A stretch of DNA of 64,000 nucleotides, taken from Amycolatopsis orientalis DSM 40040 = KCTC 9412. Lineage in GTDB: Bacteria > Actinomycetota > Actinomycetes > Mycobacteriales > Pseudonocardiaceae. Of this stretch, positions 8,956 to 17,786 are shown piece after piece (position 1 is the first letter of the stretch; each line of letters starts with the position of its first letter). The stretch is taken from positions 62,001-126,000 of the forward strand of contig NZ_ASJB01000043.1 of the NCBI RefSeq assembly GCF_000478275.1. Direction: 5' to 3'. The position numbers and the translations under genes are program-made. The notes under the pieces were generated by a model that saw only the letters and a list, made by a program, of their open reading frames with translations, was not told the DNA's origin and did not search any database.

Positions 8956-9614
8956 TGGCCTTCCGCGCTGTCGCTGTCGCCGTCGGCCTTCTTCACGTTC
9001 CCGATACGGCGCGCGAGCATGCCGACGAACGACGCCCTGTCCGCGTTCGCGCGTTCGTAGGCCAGCAGTTCCTCCAGCTGGGCCAGGTCGAACCGGCGCA
9101 GGCGGGCCCTCAGTTGCGGCAGGGTGAGCGTGTCGTAGTCGCTCAGCCCGGCGGGGCCGGAGGTGACGGGCGCGCCCACGCTGTCGAACTCGCCGTCGGC
9201 GTGGTCCTCGGCGAGCGCGCGCTCCTCCTCGGCCCAGGGGTCTTCGGTGAGTGCTTCGAGGTCGTGAAGGCGGCCGTTGGTCTCGGCGCGCGGCTCGGGG
9301 ACCTCGGCGTCCTCGTGCAGCGGGATCACGCACGAGTCGCGTTCGTAGCGGCGTTCGCCGAGGTCGGGCGGCAGGTCCTCGTCGAAGGTCGCCCAGCTGG
9401 GCGTGTCCTCGACCGGCCGGAGGCCCGACAGCGCGTCGTCGCCCTTGATCGCGAGCTCGGTGACGTGCTGCTGCACACGCATGGAGAACTGGAGCACCTG
9501 GCTGACCACCGTGACGGGGAGCCCGGTGAGCTGCTTGGGAAGTTCGCGAACCCGCTCGGCGGTGGTGACGGCGAGGCCCGCGGCGACCCGGAGGGGGAGC
9601 GGGAGAGGCTTCAT
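8952..9614 (-). CDS. Conserved actinobacterial protein of the Rv1109c type (lipid-droplet-associated annotation)
   Basis: The product is 220 residues. The first 60 residues (MKPLPLPLRVAAGLAVTTAE and the following helices) are amphipathic and conserved in actinobacteria directly upstream of xseA and divergent from ispH, as in the Rv1109c locus. A long acidic, low-complexity linker follows, then a C-terminal helical SAP-like stretch (LPQLRARLRRFDLAQLEELL) that could bind DNA or protein. Databases often label this family lipid-droplet-associated; I know of no firm biochemistry. The ATG at 9614 is taken because conservation begins there. Confidence 0.75.
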   Translation of the reverse strand: MKPLPLPLRVAAGLAVTTAERVRELPKQLTGLPVTVVSQVLQFSMRVQQHVTELAIKGDDALSGLRPVEDTPSWATFDEDLPPDLGERRYERDSCVIPLHEDAEVPEPRAETNGRLHDLEALTEDPWAEEERALAEDHADGEFDSVGAPVTSGPAGLSDYDTLTLPQLRARLRRFDLAQLEELLAYERANADRASFVGMLARRIGNVKKADGDSDSAEGQ

Positions 9615-9753
9615 ACGTCTAGCCTGCCGTATCTGGTCCATCCTGCCCAACCGAACGGGTGGGTCGGCTCACAGGACGTGACTCCACGCACATACTTTAG
9701 AGGGGTTCGCAGGTCACCTGAACGTGAGTGCGAGGTGCCCCCGGGGCAGCCCG

Positions 9754-9766
9754 TACCCTGGGGGTC
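9754..9766 (+). promoter_or_regulatory. Leaderless -10 box of ispH
   Basis: TACCCT (9754-9759) ends 7 bases before the ATG of ispH. No Shine-Dalgarno fits between, so transcription likely begins at or next to the start codon. Confidence 0.55.
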
Positions 9767-10780
9767 ATGAGTTCTGCGAGTCCCGGAATCACGCCAGCCG
9801 GCAGTCCGACGATCACCGAGTCCGGTGTGCCGGCAGGTGGCAAACGTGTCCTGCTCGCGAAGCCTCGCGGCTATTGCGCCGGTGTCGACCGCGCGGTCAT
9901 CGCCGTCGAAAAGGCACTCGAGCTCTACGGCGCGCCGGTGTACGTGCGCAAGGAGATCGTGCACAACCGGCATGTCGTGGAGACCCTGCGCGAACGCGGG
10001 GTGATCTTCGTCGACGAGACCTCCGAGGTGCCGGAAGGCGCGCTGGTGGTGTTCTCCGCGCACGGCGTCTCGCCCGCGGTGCACGCCGAGGCGGCCGAGC
10101 GCAACCTGCGGACCATCGACGCGACCTGCCCCCTTGTGACGAAGGTGCACAAGGAGGTCAACCGGTTCGCGAAGGACGACTACGACATCCTGCTGATCGG
10201 TCACGAAGGCCACGAAGAGGTCGAAGGCACCGCCGGCGAGGCTCCCGACAAGGTGCAGCTCGTCGACACCGCCGAGGACGTCGACAAGGTCGAGGTCCGC
10301 GACCCCTCGAAGGTCATCTGGCTTTCGCAGACCACCCTTTCGGTTGACGAAACCATGGAGCGCGTCGATCAGCTGCGGGACAGGTTCCCCGGCTTGGCCG
10401 ACCCGCCCAGCGATGACATCTGCTACGCCACCACGAACCGCCAGGTCGCGGTCAAGGCCATGGCCGCCGAATGCGACCTGGTGCTGGTGGTCGGCTCGAC
10501 GAACTCGTCCAACTCGAAGCGGCTGGTCGAGGTCGCGCTGAAGGCGGGGGCGCGCGCGTCGCACCTGGTCGACTTCGCGCACGAAGTCGACGAAGCGTGG
10601 CTCGAAGGCGTCGAGACCGTCGGTGTCACGAGCGGTGCTTCGGTGCCGGAGGTCCTGGTCATGGACCTGCTGGCGTGGCTGGCCGAGCGGGGCTGGGACA
10701 ACGTCGACGAGGTCACCACGGCGAACGAGAAGATCGCGTTCGCGCTGCCGCACGAGCTGCGGAAGGCCGCCAAGGCCTGA
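9767..10780 (+). CDS. ispH: 4-hydroxy-3-methylbut-2-enyl diphosphate reductase
   Basis: The product is 337 residues and carries out the last step of the MEP pathway, reducing HMBPP to IPP and DMAPP with a 4Fe-4S cluster. The three cluster cysteines are in [23 protein letters not shown] and [11 protein letters not shown]. The substrate-binding motifs [11 protein letters not shown] and [10 protein letters not shown] are intact. The ATG at 9767 gives a 25-residue actinobacterial extension before the core. Ferredoxin or flavodoxin is the usual electron donor. It is divergent from the exonuclease VII operon and terminated by the hairpin at 10794. Confidence 0.97.
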   Translation: MSSASPGITPAGSPTITESGVPAGGKRVLLAKPRGYCAGVDRAVIAVEKALELYGAPVYVRKEIVHNRHVVETLRERGVIFVDETSEVPEGALVVFSAHGVSPAVHAEAAERNLRTIDATCPLVTKVHKEVNRFAKDDYDILLIGHEGHEEVEGTAGEAPDKVQLVDTAEDVDKVEVRDPSKVIWLSQTTLSVDETMERVDQLRDRFPGLADPPSDDICYATTNRQVAVKAMAAECDLVLVVGSTNSSNSKRLVEVALKAGARASHLVDFAHEVDEAWLEGVETVGVTSGASVPEVLVMDLLAWLAERGWDNVDEVTTANEKIAFALPHELRKAAKA

Positions 10781-10793
10781 GTCCCCGATACGA

Positions 10794-10830
10794 AAAGGGC
10801 CGTTCGAGGAACTTCCTCGAACGGCCCTTT
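10794..10830. terminator. Bidirectional terminator hairpin after ispH
   Basis: Exact 17-bp arms (10794-10810 and 10814-10830) flank a 3-base loop. The arms begin AAAGGGCC and end GGCCCTTT, followed by CTTCG, so the hairpin has A/T-tailed ends on both strands. It separates convergent ispH and the DUF6542 gene. Confidence 0.85.
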
Positions 10831-10881
10831 CTTCGACTTAAGCGCTGGTCAGCGGCTCAGACGAGAGCAAAGGTCCCTTGC

Positions 10882-11748
10882 TCACCGCTCGTCGTCCCAG
10901 GGGCGGGAGCGGCGGGGCGGCTGGCCACCGCGGCGCGGATCGTCCGCCCGCGGCGGGCGGCGGCGCGGGGCACCGGGAGCGCTTTCGCCACGGGGGTCGC
11001 GTCGGCGGGGTTCGCCGTCTTCGGGCGGCCGCGGCCGCCGGGGCTGACGTCCCGGGGGCGGCGGTTTGCGGGCGCCGGGTTCGGCGTCGCGGCGAGGACG
11101 GCGTTCGTCGTCGACGGGACGGCGGCGCGGCGGCGCGTCGTCCCTCGGCGCACCCCGGCGCGAGGGCGGGGGCGGGGTCTGGCCGGTCCGGGCGGGCGGA
11201 CGGCCCCGGCCCGCGGCGGGCTTGACCGGCGGCTTGCCTTCGTCGCGGCGTTCCGGCTTCGCGCCGGACTTCAGCTTCACCGGGGCGTCGGGATCGCGTT
11301 CGCGGTAGATCCGGAAGATGCCGATCGCCAGGGTGACTCCGGTGGTGATGGCCATCGTCGGGAAGCCGTTGATCAGCGGCTGGCCGACGTCGAAGGCTCT
11401 CGAAAGCAGGTCCGTGCCCTTGCTGCCGTCCGAGGTCAGGAGGATGACCCCCGGGACGGTCACGGCGAGGACCAGGGGCGGCTGCACCATCGGGCCGAAC
11501 AGCCCGCGGCGCTGGACGGCCACCACGGCGGCCACCGCGCCGAGCGCGTAGCACGCCTTGAACAGCAGGCCCAGGTCCTTCTGCATCATCATGTCGACGA
11601 AGGCGCCAAGGATGGCGAGCCCGAAGCCCACCAGGACGGCCGCCCACCAGGGCAGCCCACGCCTGGCGCCGACGAGGGGACGCTCGTCCCAGGCAACGGG
11701 AACGTCGTCGGCATCAGGATCGCTCTGGCGATCGCGAATCGCGGTCAC
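10882..11748 (-). CDS. DUF6542-type membrane protein with a disordered basic tail
   Basis: The product is 288 residues. About 45 hydrophilic residues precede four hydrophobic segments (roughly 45-140). The remaining half is almost entirely P, R, D, G and E repeats, a long disordered cytoplasmic or extracellular tail. The GTG at 11748 is chosen because TACGGT ends exactly 7 bases upstream, matching the leaderless pattern of other genes here. Its position beside ispH matches the Rv1111c region of mycobacteria. The function is unknown. A palindromic site just upstream at 11775-11800 may control it. Confidence 0.75.
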   Translation of the reverse strand: MTAIRDRQSDPDADDVPVAWDERPLVGARRGLPWWAAVLVGFGLAILGAFVDMMMQKDLGLLFKACYALGAVAAVVAVQRRGLFGPMVQPPLVLAVTVPGVILLTSDGSKGTDLLSRAFDVGQPLINGFPTMAITTGVTLAIGIFRIYRERDPDAPVKLKSGAKPERRDEGKPPVKPAAGRGRPPARTGQTPPPPSRRGAPRDDAPPRRRPVDDERRPRRDAEPGARKPPPPGRQPRRPRPPEDGEPRRRDPRGESAPGAPRRRPPRADDPRRGGQPPRRSRPWDDER

Positions 11749-11774
11749 AGGCCCCACCGTATATCCAAGCTGTG

Positions 11775-11800
11775 GACATACCGCCAACAGGCGGTATGTC
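11775..11800. promoter_or_regulatory. Operator-like palindrome upstream of the DUF6542 gene
   Basis: GACATACCGCC and its exact complement are separated by AACA (11-bp arms, 11775-11785 and 11790-11800). It lies 27 bases upstream of the gene start, overlapping where the -35 region should be. This suggests a repressor site rather than a terminator. No adjacent regulator gene is present. Confidence 0.5.
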
Positions 11801-11952
11801 TATCGCCTGGTAGTGGTCATTCCGGACCACCCGGACGGACTGCCCGGGCATCTCCTGGAGGAAGTACGGGCGGGGCCGCGACAAGGTTGTCAGGCGAGCC
11901 GAAACGGAGCCTCCGGTTCCGTAACCGCAGGTGGCGAAGGCTCTGCCTGGGT

Positions 11953-12004
11953 CGCCTCGTGAGTGGTAATGACGGTTCTAACCGTCATTACCACTCACGA
12001 GGCG
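11953..12004. repeat. Long perfect palindrome, family A copy 1 (rmuC 3' end)
   Basis: Arms 11953-11977 and 11980-12004 are exact 25-bp reverse complements with a 2-base CT spacer. The core CTCGTGAGTGGTAATGACGG also occurs at 20443-20488. The rmuC stop codon (11995-11997) is inside the right arm. By position it serves as a terminator for rmuC. The plus side has only a weak 49-codon frame (GTG 11813) ending in the left arm. Confidence 0.9.
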
Positions 12005-12909
12005 GGGAGTTCGTCAGCTTTCCTGATGAGCGGCACCGGCGCCGGGCTGCCCGCCGCGTCCGTCAGCGGGGAGACCGTGCTCCGGAAACTTTCGAGTGCC
12101 TCCAGTTCGCGTCGCCGTGCCGAGATGAAGCGCTGCAGGTGGGTGCTCGACAGGTTCAGCGCGTCGACGGCGTTGCCCGCGGCCCGGTGCGCGGCCGCGG
12201 CACCCGCCCGGACCTGCTCGACGTCCTCGACCAGTGCCCGCTCGGTCGCCGCGAACAGCGCGGCGGACGCCAGTACGGCGAAACCGGTCGGCCCGCAGAG
12301 GAAGACCCGCCGGTCCAGCATCCAGCGCAGCAGCTCCGGATCGGTGTCCAGCGCGGCCACCACGGCTGCGTCGGAGGGGACGAACATGATCGTCCCGTAG
12401 ATCGCGTCCGCCCAGCGCTGGTAGCCCTTGCCCGCCAGTTCGGCCGCTCGCGACCGCAGTTGCCGGACGTGGACGCGCAGCGCGTCGAGCCGCTCTTCGG
12501 GGTCGTTGGTCTCGACCGCTTCGGCCCAGCAGGCCATGCTCGCCTTGGCGTCGACCGGCACCGTCCGCCCGCCGCCGACCCGCAGCACCATGTCCGGTTT
12601 CGCCGCGCCGCCGCCCGCCAGGTCCGTTTGCAGGGTGAAGTGCAGCTCCTCGCGGAGCCCGAGCGCGCGGGCGGTCTCCAGGAGCACCTGTTCGCCCAGT
12701 TCACCGCGGCCGCTGATCGAGGCGAACGCCACTTCGTACCGGCGCAGCGCGAGCTGCTGCTGATCCAGCTTCGACCGTTCGGCGGCGACCAGTTTCGCCG
12801 CCGCGTCGGCCCGCCGCATGCCGTCGTTGTACAGCCGCCACAGCAGCGCGACGGCCACGAGCAGCAGCAACGCGAGCACGACGGCCGCGGTGGTGATCAC
12901 CGTCGCCAC
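11995..12909 (-). CDS. rmuC: DNA recombination protein RmuC homologue
   Basis: The product is 304 residues. An N-terminal transmembrane helix (about 5-25) is followed by a short coiled coil (30-60) and the RmuC nuclease-like core: GRGELGEQVLLE, LQTDLAGGGAAKPDMVLRV, VPVDAKASMACW and the IMFVPSDAAV strand. RmuC proteins limit inversions at short repeats, probably as membrane-tethered PD-(D/E)XK nucleases. At 304 residues it is a short actinobacterial form. The GTG at 12909 is preceded by GGGAGG. It is divergent from sbcDC, making a local DNA-repair cluster. Confidence 0.88.
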   Translation of the reverse strand: MATVITTAAVVLALLLLVAVALLWRLYNDGMRRADAAAKLVAAERSKLDQQQLALRRYEVAFASISGRGELGEQVLLETARALGLREELHFTLQTDLAGGGAAKPDMVLRVGGGRTVPVDAKASMACWAEAVETNDPEERLDALRVHVRQLRSRAAELAGKGYQRWADAIYGTIMFVPSDAAVVAALDTDPELLRWMLDRRVFLCGPTGFAVLASAALFAATERALVEDVEQVRAGAAAAHRAAGNAVDALNLSSTHLQRFISARRRELEALESFRSTVSPLTDAAGSPAPVPLIRKADELPAS

Positions 12910-13088
12910 CGGTACCTCCCCTCCCGATCCGAGTCGGGGGACATCATGGCGGAACCCACCGACAAAAACGGAGCGGCGCGGTCGCGCTCCGTATCTGACC
13001 TGCGCCGTCCCCGGCGTGTCGGAAACCTCGGCCGCACCAAGGGCGCGCCTCCGCTCTCCGGCCGGTGCGCGGCCCTACCTTGGGCTGC

Positions 13089-14240
13089 GTGAAGCTCCTG
13101 CACACGTCCGACTGGCATATCGGCCGCACCTTCCACGGCGCCGATCTGCTCGCCGAGCAAGAAGCGGTGCTCGGTCACCTCGCCGATCTCGTGGTCGCCG
13201 AGTCGGTCGACGTCGTGCTCGTGTCCGGGGACATCTACGACCGCGCGGTGCCCTCGGCGGAGGCGGTCCGCGTGGCCACCACCGCGCTGGGCAGGCTCCG
13301 CCAGGCCGGGGCCCGGCTGGTGATGACGCCGGGCAACCACGACTCCGCGCCGCGGCTGGGCGCCTTCGCCGAATTCGCCGCGGCGGGCGGATTGCACCTG
13401 CGCGCCACGATCGACGGCCTCGACGAACCGGTGCTCCTGCCCGACGAATACGGCGAAGTCGCGCTCTACGGCATCCCGTACCTCGAACCGGAGCCCGCGC
13501 GCCACGCCCTCGGTGTGCCCGAGGCCCGCGGCCACACCGGCGTCCTCACCGAGGCGATGCGGCGGATCCGGGCGGATCTCGCCACGCGGCCGTCCGGGAC
13601 CCGGTCCGTGGTGCTCGCGCACGCCTTCGTCACCGGTGGCGAGCCGACCGAATCCGAGCGGACCATCGCGGTCGGCGGGGTCGAGCAGGTGCCGGGTTCG
13701 GTGTTCGACGGCGTCGACTACGTCGCGCTCGGCCATCTCCACGGCCCGCAGACCCTCGCCGAGCACCTGCGCTATTCGGGCAGCCCGCTGGCGTACTCGT
13801 TTTCCGAGACACGCCAACGGAAATCGGTCTGGCTGGTGGATCTGGGCGCCGAAGGCCTCGCGGAGGTCCGGCGGCATGAGCTGCCGGTCCCCCGCCGGCT
13901 CGCGACACTCCGCGGCGAACTGGCGGATCTCCTGGCCGACCCCGAACACGACGGTCTCACCGAACATTTCCTCTCCTGCACCATCACCGACCGGGTCCGC
14001 CCGATCGACGCGATGCGCAAACTGCGGGAGCGGTTCCCCTACGCCGTCCACCTGGACTGGCAGCCCGAAGGCGGGCACGACGGCACGGCGCTGAAATACG
14101 CCGACGCCGTCCGCGGGCGATCCGACGTCGAGATCACGCGCAACTTCCTCGAGGACTGCCGAGGCTCGGCGCCGTCGGAGAGCGAGGAACGCCTGGTGCT
14201 GGCTGCCCTCGGCGCCGCGGGCAGGGAGCGCGAAGTATGA
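13089..14240 (+). CDS. sbcD: Exonuclease SbcD (Mre11-type nuclease subunit)
   Basis: The product is 383 residues. Calcineurin-like phosphoesterase motifs are in order: TSDWHIGR (about 6), SGDIYDR (47), TPGNHDS (82), the AHAFVTGG histidine (about 182) and GHLHGPQ (about 219). SbcD with SbcC cleaves DNA hairpins and cruciforms and trims blocked ends. The GTG at 13089 is 7 bases after a TACCTT box, predicting a leaderless mRNA. The stop overlaps the sbcC start as ATGA. Palindrome-cleaving SbcCD is notable in a region so rich in long palindromes. Confidence 0.95.
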   Translation: MKLLHTSDWHIGRTFHGADLLAEQEAVLGHLADLVVAESVDVVLVSGDIYDRAVPSAEAVRVATTALGRLRQAGARLVMTPGNHDSAPRLGAFAEFAAAGGLHLRATIDGLDEPVLLPDEYGEVALYGIPYLEPEPARHALGVPEARGHTGVLTEAMRRIRADLATRPSGTRSVVLAHAFVTGGEPTESERTIAVGGVEQVPGSVFDGVDYVALGHLHGPQTLAEHLRYSGSPLAYSFSETRQRKSVWLVDLGAEGLAEVRRHELPVPRRLATLRGELADLLADPEHDGLTEHFLSCTITDRVRPIDAMRKLRERFPYAVHLDWQPEGGHDGTALKYADAVRGRSDVEITRNFLEDCRGSAPSESEERLVLAALGAAGREREV

Positions 14241-17188
14241 GGTTGCACCGACTGGAAGTCGCCGCTTTCGGCCCGTACGCGGGCCGCGAGGTGGTGGACT
14301 TCGACGCGCTCGGCGCCGACGGGCTGTTCCTGCTGCACGGCGACACCGGCGCGGGGAAGACGACCCTGCTCGACGCCATCGCGTTCGCGTTGTTCGGCAC
14401 GGTCCCCGGCGCTCGCGGGGAGGTCAAGCGGCTGCGCTGCGATCTCGCCGAACCCGACCAGGTCACCGAGGTCGTCCTCGAACTGACCGTGCAGGGCCAG
14501 CGGATGCGGATCGCGCGCAACCCCGAATACCAGCGGCCCAAGCGCCGCGGCGAGGGAATGACCGTCCAGCAGGCGAAGGCGGTGCTGAACTGGGTCGGGA
14601 CGGTGCCCGCCGGGCACGTCGCCGAGGGCATCACCCGGATCGACGAGGTCGCGCGCACGGTCGAACGGCTCATCGGGATGACGCACGAGCAGTTCTTCCA
14701 GGTGGTACTGCTCCCGCAGGGCGAATTCGCGCGGTTCCTGCGCGCGAGCACGGCCGAGCGGGAGGAGCTGCTGGAGCGGCTGTTCGGCACCGAGCGCTTC
14801 GCGTGCGTCGAAGACTGGTTCGCGAACCTGCGTGCCGAACGCGGCCGTGAGCTGCAGGCACGGCAGCAGTCGTTGCGGGAATGGGTCGCGCGGTTCGCGC
14901 AAGTCGCCCAGCAGGAAGCGCCCGAAGAGGGACAGGCCGAGTGGGTCGAAGAGATCCTCGCCGAGTCGGCCGAGCGCGTCGCGGCGGCGCGGGAACGCGA
15001 AAGCAAGGCGAGGACGGCGGCGAAGACCGCCGAGGCGATCTGGCAGGAGAACCGGACCACCGCCGAACGCATTCGCCGCGTGCGGACCGCGTACACCCGT
15101 CTTTCGGCCATCGCCGAGCAGGCCGAACAGCGCGCGGAGTGGGCCGAGGAGGTCGAGGCGGCCCACCGTGCGGCGGGCGTGGTCGCGGAGGCCGATCTGC
15201 TCGAACGCAGGCTGGCTCAGCTCGCGGAGGCCGAAGCCACGGAAGCCCTCCGGGCCCGTGAGGTGCCCGACGCCGCGGACGGTTCCGCCGCCGAGCTTCG
15301 CGCTCGCGCCGGCGGGGTGCGGGAGGAGGCCGGGGCACTCGCCGAACTCGTGGCGGAAAGCGAGCAGCAGCAACGGGATCTGGTTCGCCGGAAGCAGCTG
15401 GACGCGGCCGCGGAAAAGGCGAAGAGGCAGGCGGAGGAGTTCGCCGCCGAACTCGATTCCGCCCCGGAAAAGGTCGCGGCCCTGCGCGCTGAGGTGACCG
15501 CCGCCGCCGAAGCCGAAGCGAAACTCGACGGTGCCCGCCTCCGAGTCGACGAGCTGACCACCCTGCTCCGCGACGCCGACGAGCTGCCCAAGGCCCGGCA
15601 GGTCGTCGAGCGGGCGCGTGCGACGGTCAGCGAGGCCGTGGACCTCCATCAGCAGGCCCGTCGGCACCGCTTGGACCTGCGCGAGCGCCGCCTCGACGGG
15701 ATGGCAGCCGAACTCGCCGCCGGTCTCCGCGCGGGCGAGGACTGCCCGGTCTGCGGCGCGACCGAGCATCCGGCGCCTGCCGGGCACACCGGCGGACTGG
15801 TCGATCCCGAAGACGAACGGCGCGCCGAAATCGCGGAACAGCAGGCAGACGGTCGCCGCGAGAAGGCGAAAGCCGCGTTGCTGGAGGCCGAGAACCGGCT
15901 GGCGGCCCTGATCGACCGGCTCGGTGAGCACACCGCGGAAACACTGCGGACCGGCCTCGGCGAGGCGCGCGAGCTGGTCGCGACACTGTCCGAAAAGGCC
16001 GGTCGCAAGCCCGCGCTCGAAACCCGGCTCGTCACGCTGGAACGGAAGATCGAGCAGCTGGCCGAACGCCGCCGCACCGCCGAGCGGAGCGCGGTCGAGG
16101 TCGAGACCGAGGTCAGGGGCCTCACGGAACGGCTGGCCGAACGGGAACGGCGGCTGGACAGCGCCCGCGGCGAGTTCTCCGATGTCGCCGCCCGGCGTCG
16201 GCACCTGCTGGGTTTCGCGGCCCGCCTCGACGCGCTCGCCGAAGCACGGCTCGCCGTCGCAGGTGCCAGGGAGCGCCGCGACGAGCAGGCGAAACTGGTC
16301 GAGGAAGCGTTGCGGGCCAAGGGTTTCGCGGATCTCGACCAGATGCGTGCCGCGGCCCGGCCGGACGAGCAGATCACGAAACTGGAGAACAGCCTCGCCG
16401 ACGCGAAGGTGATGGAGGAGACCGAGCGGCGCGCGCTGGCCGAACCGGAACTCTTCGGCATCTCGCCGGAGGACGAGATCGACGTCGCCGCTTCCGAAGA
16501 AGCCGCGCGGGACACCCGGGGCGAGGCCGAGCAGGCCCTTGTGGCGCTGAGGACGGCCACGACCCGGCACACGGACTTGACCGGGCTGGCGGCGCGGATG
16601 ACGGCGATGATGGCCGACCTGGCGCCGGTCGAGGAGCGGTACCTCGAACTGAAGGCGCTGGCCGAAGTCGTCAACGGACGCGGGCAGAACGCGCGGAAGA
16701 TGTCGTTGCGCTCGTACGTCCTGGCGGCCCGGCTGGAGGAGGTCGCGGTCGCGGCGACCGCCCGCCTGCGGACGATGAGCCAGGGCCGCTACTCCTTCGT
16801 GCACTCGGACGCGGCCGGTGCCCGCGGTACCCGCGGCGGGCTCGGACTCGACGTGCTCGACGACTACTCAGGCACCGTCCGGCCCGCGAAGACGCTGTCC
16901 GGCGGCGAGTCCTTCCTCGCGTCGCTCTCGCTGGCGCTGGGCCTCGCCGACGTCGTCGCCGCCGAAACCGGTGGAGCGCTACTGGACACCCTGTTCATCG
17001 ACGAGGGCTTCGGCACCCTGGACGCCGAAACGCTCGACATCGTCATGAACATCCTCGACGAGCTTCGCGCCGGTGGGCGCGTGGTCGGGCTGGTCTCGCA
17101 CGTCGAGGAGCTGCGGCAGCGGATCCCGACCCGGCTGCGGGTCCGGAAGGCGCGTACCGGGTCGACCGTGGAGATCCACGCCGCCTGA
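14237..17188 (+). CDS. sbcC: Exonuclease SbcC (Rad50-type ATPase subunit)
   Basis: The product is 983 residues. Walker A GDTGAGKTT is at about 34-42, and the Q-loop region lies in QVVLLPQGEFARFL (about 155). Two long coiled coils flank a zinc hook CPVC at about residue 505. The C-terminal half has the ABC signature TLSGGESFLASLSLALGLAD (about 890) and Walker B DTLFIDEGFGTLD. It powers and positions SbcD on DNA ends and hairpins. It is translationally coupled to sbcD. Confidence 0.95.
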   Translation: MRLHRLEVAAFGPYAGREVVDFDALGADGLFLLHGDTGAGKTTLLDAIAFALFGTVPGARGEVKRLRCDLAEPDQVTEVVLELTVQGQRMRIARNPEYQRPKRRGEGMTVQQAKAVLNWVGTVPAGHVAEGITRIDEVARTVERLIGMTHEQFFQVVLLPQGEFARFLRASTAEREELLERLFGTERFACVEDWFANLRAERGRELQARQQSLREWVARFAQVAQQEAPEEGQAEWVEEILAESAERVAAARERESKARTAAKTAEAIWQENRTTAERIRRVRTAYTRLSAIAEQAEQRAEWAEEVEAAHRAAGVVAEADLLERRLAQLAEAEATEALRAREVPDAADGSAAELRARAGGVREEAGALAELVAESEQQQRDLVRRKQLDAAAEKAKRQAEEFAAELDSAPEKVAALRAEVTAAAEAEAKLDGARLRVDELTTLLRDADELPKARQVVERARATVSEAVDLHQQARRHRLDLRERRLDGMAAELAAGLRAGEDCPVCGATEHPAPAGHTGGLVDPEDERRAEIAEQQADGRREKAKAALLEAENRLAALIDRLGEHTAETLRTGLGEARELVATLSEKAGRKPALETRLVTLERKIEQLAERRRTAERSAVEVETEVRGLTERLAERERRLDSARGEFSDVAARRRHLLGFAARLDALAEARLAVAGARERRDEQAKLVEEALRAKGFADLDQMRAAARPDEQITKLENSLADAKVMEETERRALAEPELFGISPEDEIDVAASEEAARDTRGEAEQALVALRTATTRHTDLTGLAARMTAMMADLAPVEERYLELKALAEVVNGRGQNARKMSLRSYVLAARLEEVAVAATARLRTMSQGRYSFVHSDAAGARGTRGGLGLDVLDDYSGTVRPAKTLSGGESFLASLSLALGLADVVAAETGGALLDTLFIDEGFGTLDAETLDIVMNILDELRAGGRVVGLVSHVEELRQRIPTRLRVRKARTGSTVEIHAA

Positions 17189-17205
17189 CCGCTGCCTCGC
17201 GTGCA

Positions 17206-17252
17206 ATGAAAGGTCCTTTCCTCGCAAATTTTGCAAGGAAAGGACCTTTCAT
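17206..17252. terminator. Palindromic terminator between sbcC and ogt
   Basis: Arms 17206-17222 and 17236-17252 match over 17 bp (ATGAAAGGTCCTTTCCT and its complement). After one mismatch, five more pairs close on a single T. The arm contains its own AAAGG-T-CCTTT palindrome. It lies between convergent sbcC and ogt. Confidence 0.8.
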
Positions 17253-17274
17253 AGCGCGCGGATGAGGGTGTGGC

Positions 17275-17778
17275 TCAGGCGGCTTCGTGGGTCAGCAGCC
17301 ACTGCTTCGCGGGCACACCCCACCGGAAGTTCCCCACCGCACCGCCGGTCCGCACCACCCGGTGGCAGGGCACGAACAGCGCCGCCGCGTTCTTCGCGCA
17401 CGCCGAAGCGGCCGCCCGTACGGCCGACGGATTTCCCGCCAGCGCCGCGTATTCCGCGTAGCTCACCGGCTCACCGGCGGGCACCTTCCGCAGGATTTCC
17501 CAAGCGTGCTCCCGGAAAGCGCCGGACCGCTGCCGCACCTCGACCTCGGCGACCGCGTCCAGGTCACCGTCGTGGTACCGGCGGATCGCGGTGCTCACCG
17601 GCCCCAGGTCTCGCCGCTGCTTGACCTCGCCGGGAGCCAGTGACGGCGAGATCAGCGGTGTCAGTTCGCCGACGTCGCCCGTCCAGCCCGAGGCGAGCAC
17701 GGCTCCGTCACCCGCCACCACGGCGGTGAACGGGCCGATCTTCGTGTCCATTGTGGACCAATACGCGATGCTCATCAT
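17275..17778 (-). CDS. ogt: Methylated-DNA--[protein]-cysteine S-methyltransferase
   Basis: The product is 167 residues. The active-site motif VPCHRVV is at about 135, with the acceptor cysteine, and the arginine-finger/HTH segment is GNPSAVRAAASACAKN. It transfers O6-methyl groups from guanine to itself and is consumed. The ATG at 17778 has AAGGGAAG upstream; a second ATG directly follows. It lies 8 bases after the Ada-AlkA stop, so the two form an alkylation-repair operon. Confidence 0.95.
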   Translation of the reverse strand: MMSIAYWSTMDTKIGPFTAVVAGDGAVLASGWTGDVGELTPLISPSLAPGEVKQRRDLGPVSTAIRRYHDGDLDAVAEVEVRQRSGAFREHAWEILRKVPAGEPVSYAEYAALAGNPSAVRAAASACAKNAAALFVPCHRVVRTGGAVGNFRWGVPAKQWLLTHEAA

Positions 17779-17786
17779 CTTCCCTT

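Noticed and set aside
11813..11962. A 49-codon plus-strand frame ending in the family A palindrome
   Set aside because: It has no ribosome site, no recognisable motif and its stop is supplied automatically by the palindrome.
10471..13092. A long plus-strand frame across the DUF6542 and rmuC genes
   Set aside because: It is low-complexity Arg/Ala/Gly-rich and antisense to two genes with recognisable features; no family motif is seen.
14039..16804. A 921-codon open frame antisense to sbcC
   Set aside because: The plus strand encodes a full SbcC with Walker, hook and signature motifs; long antisense frames are usual in DNA with such GC-rich third positions.
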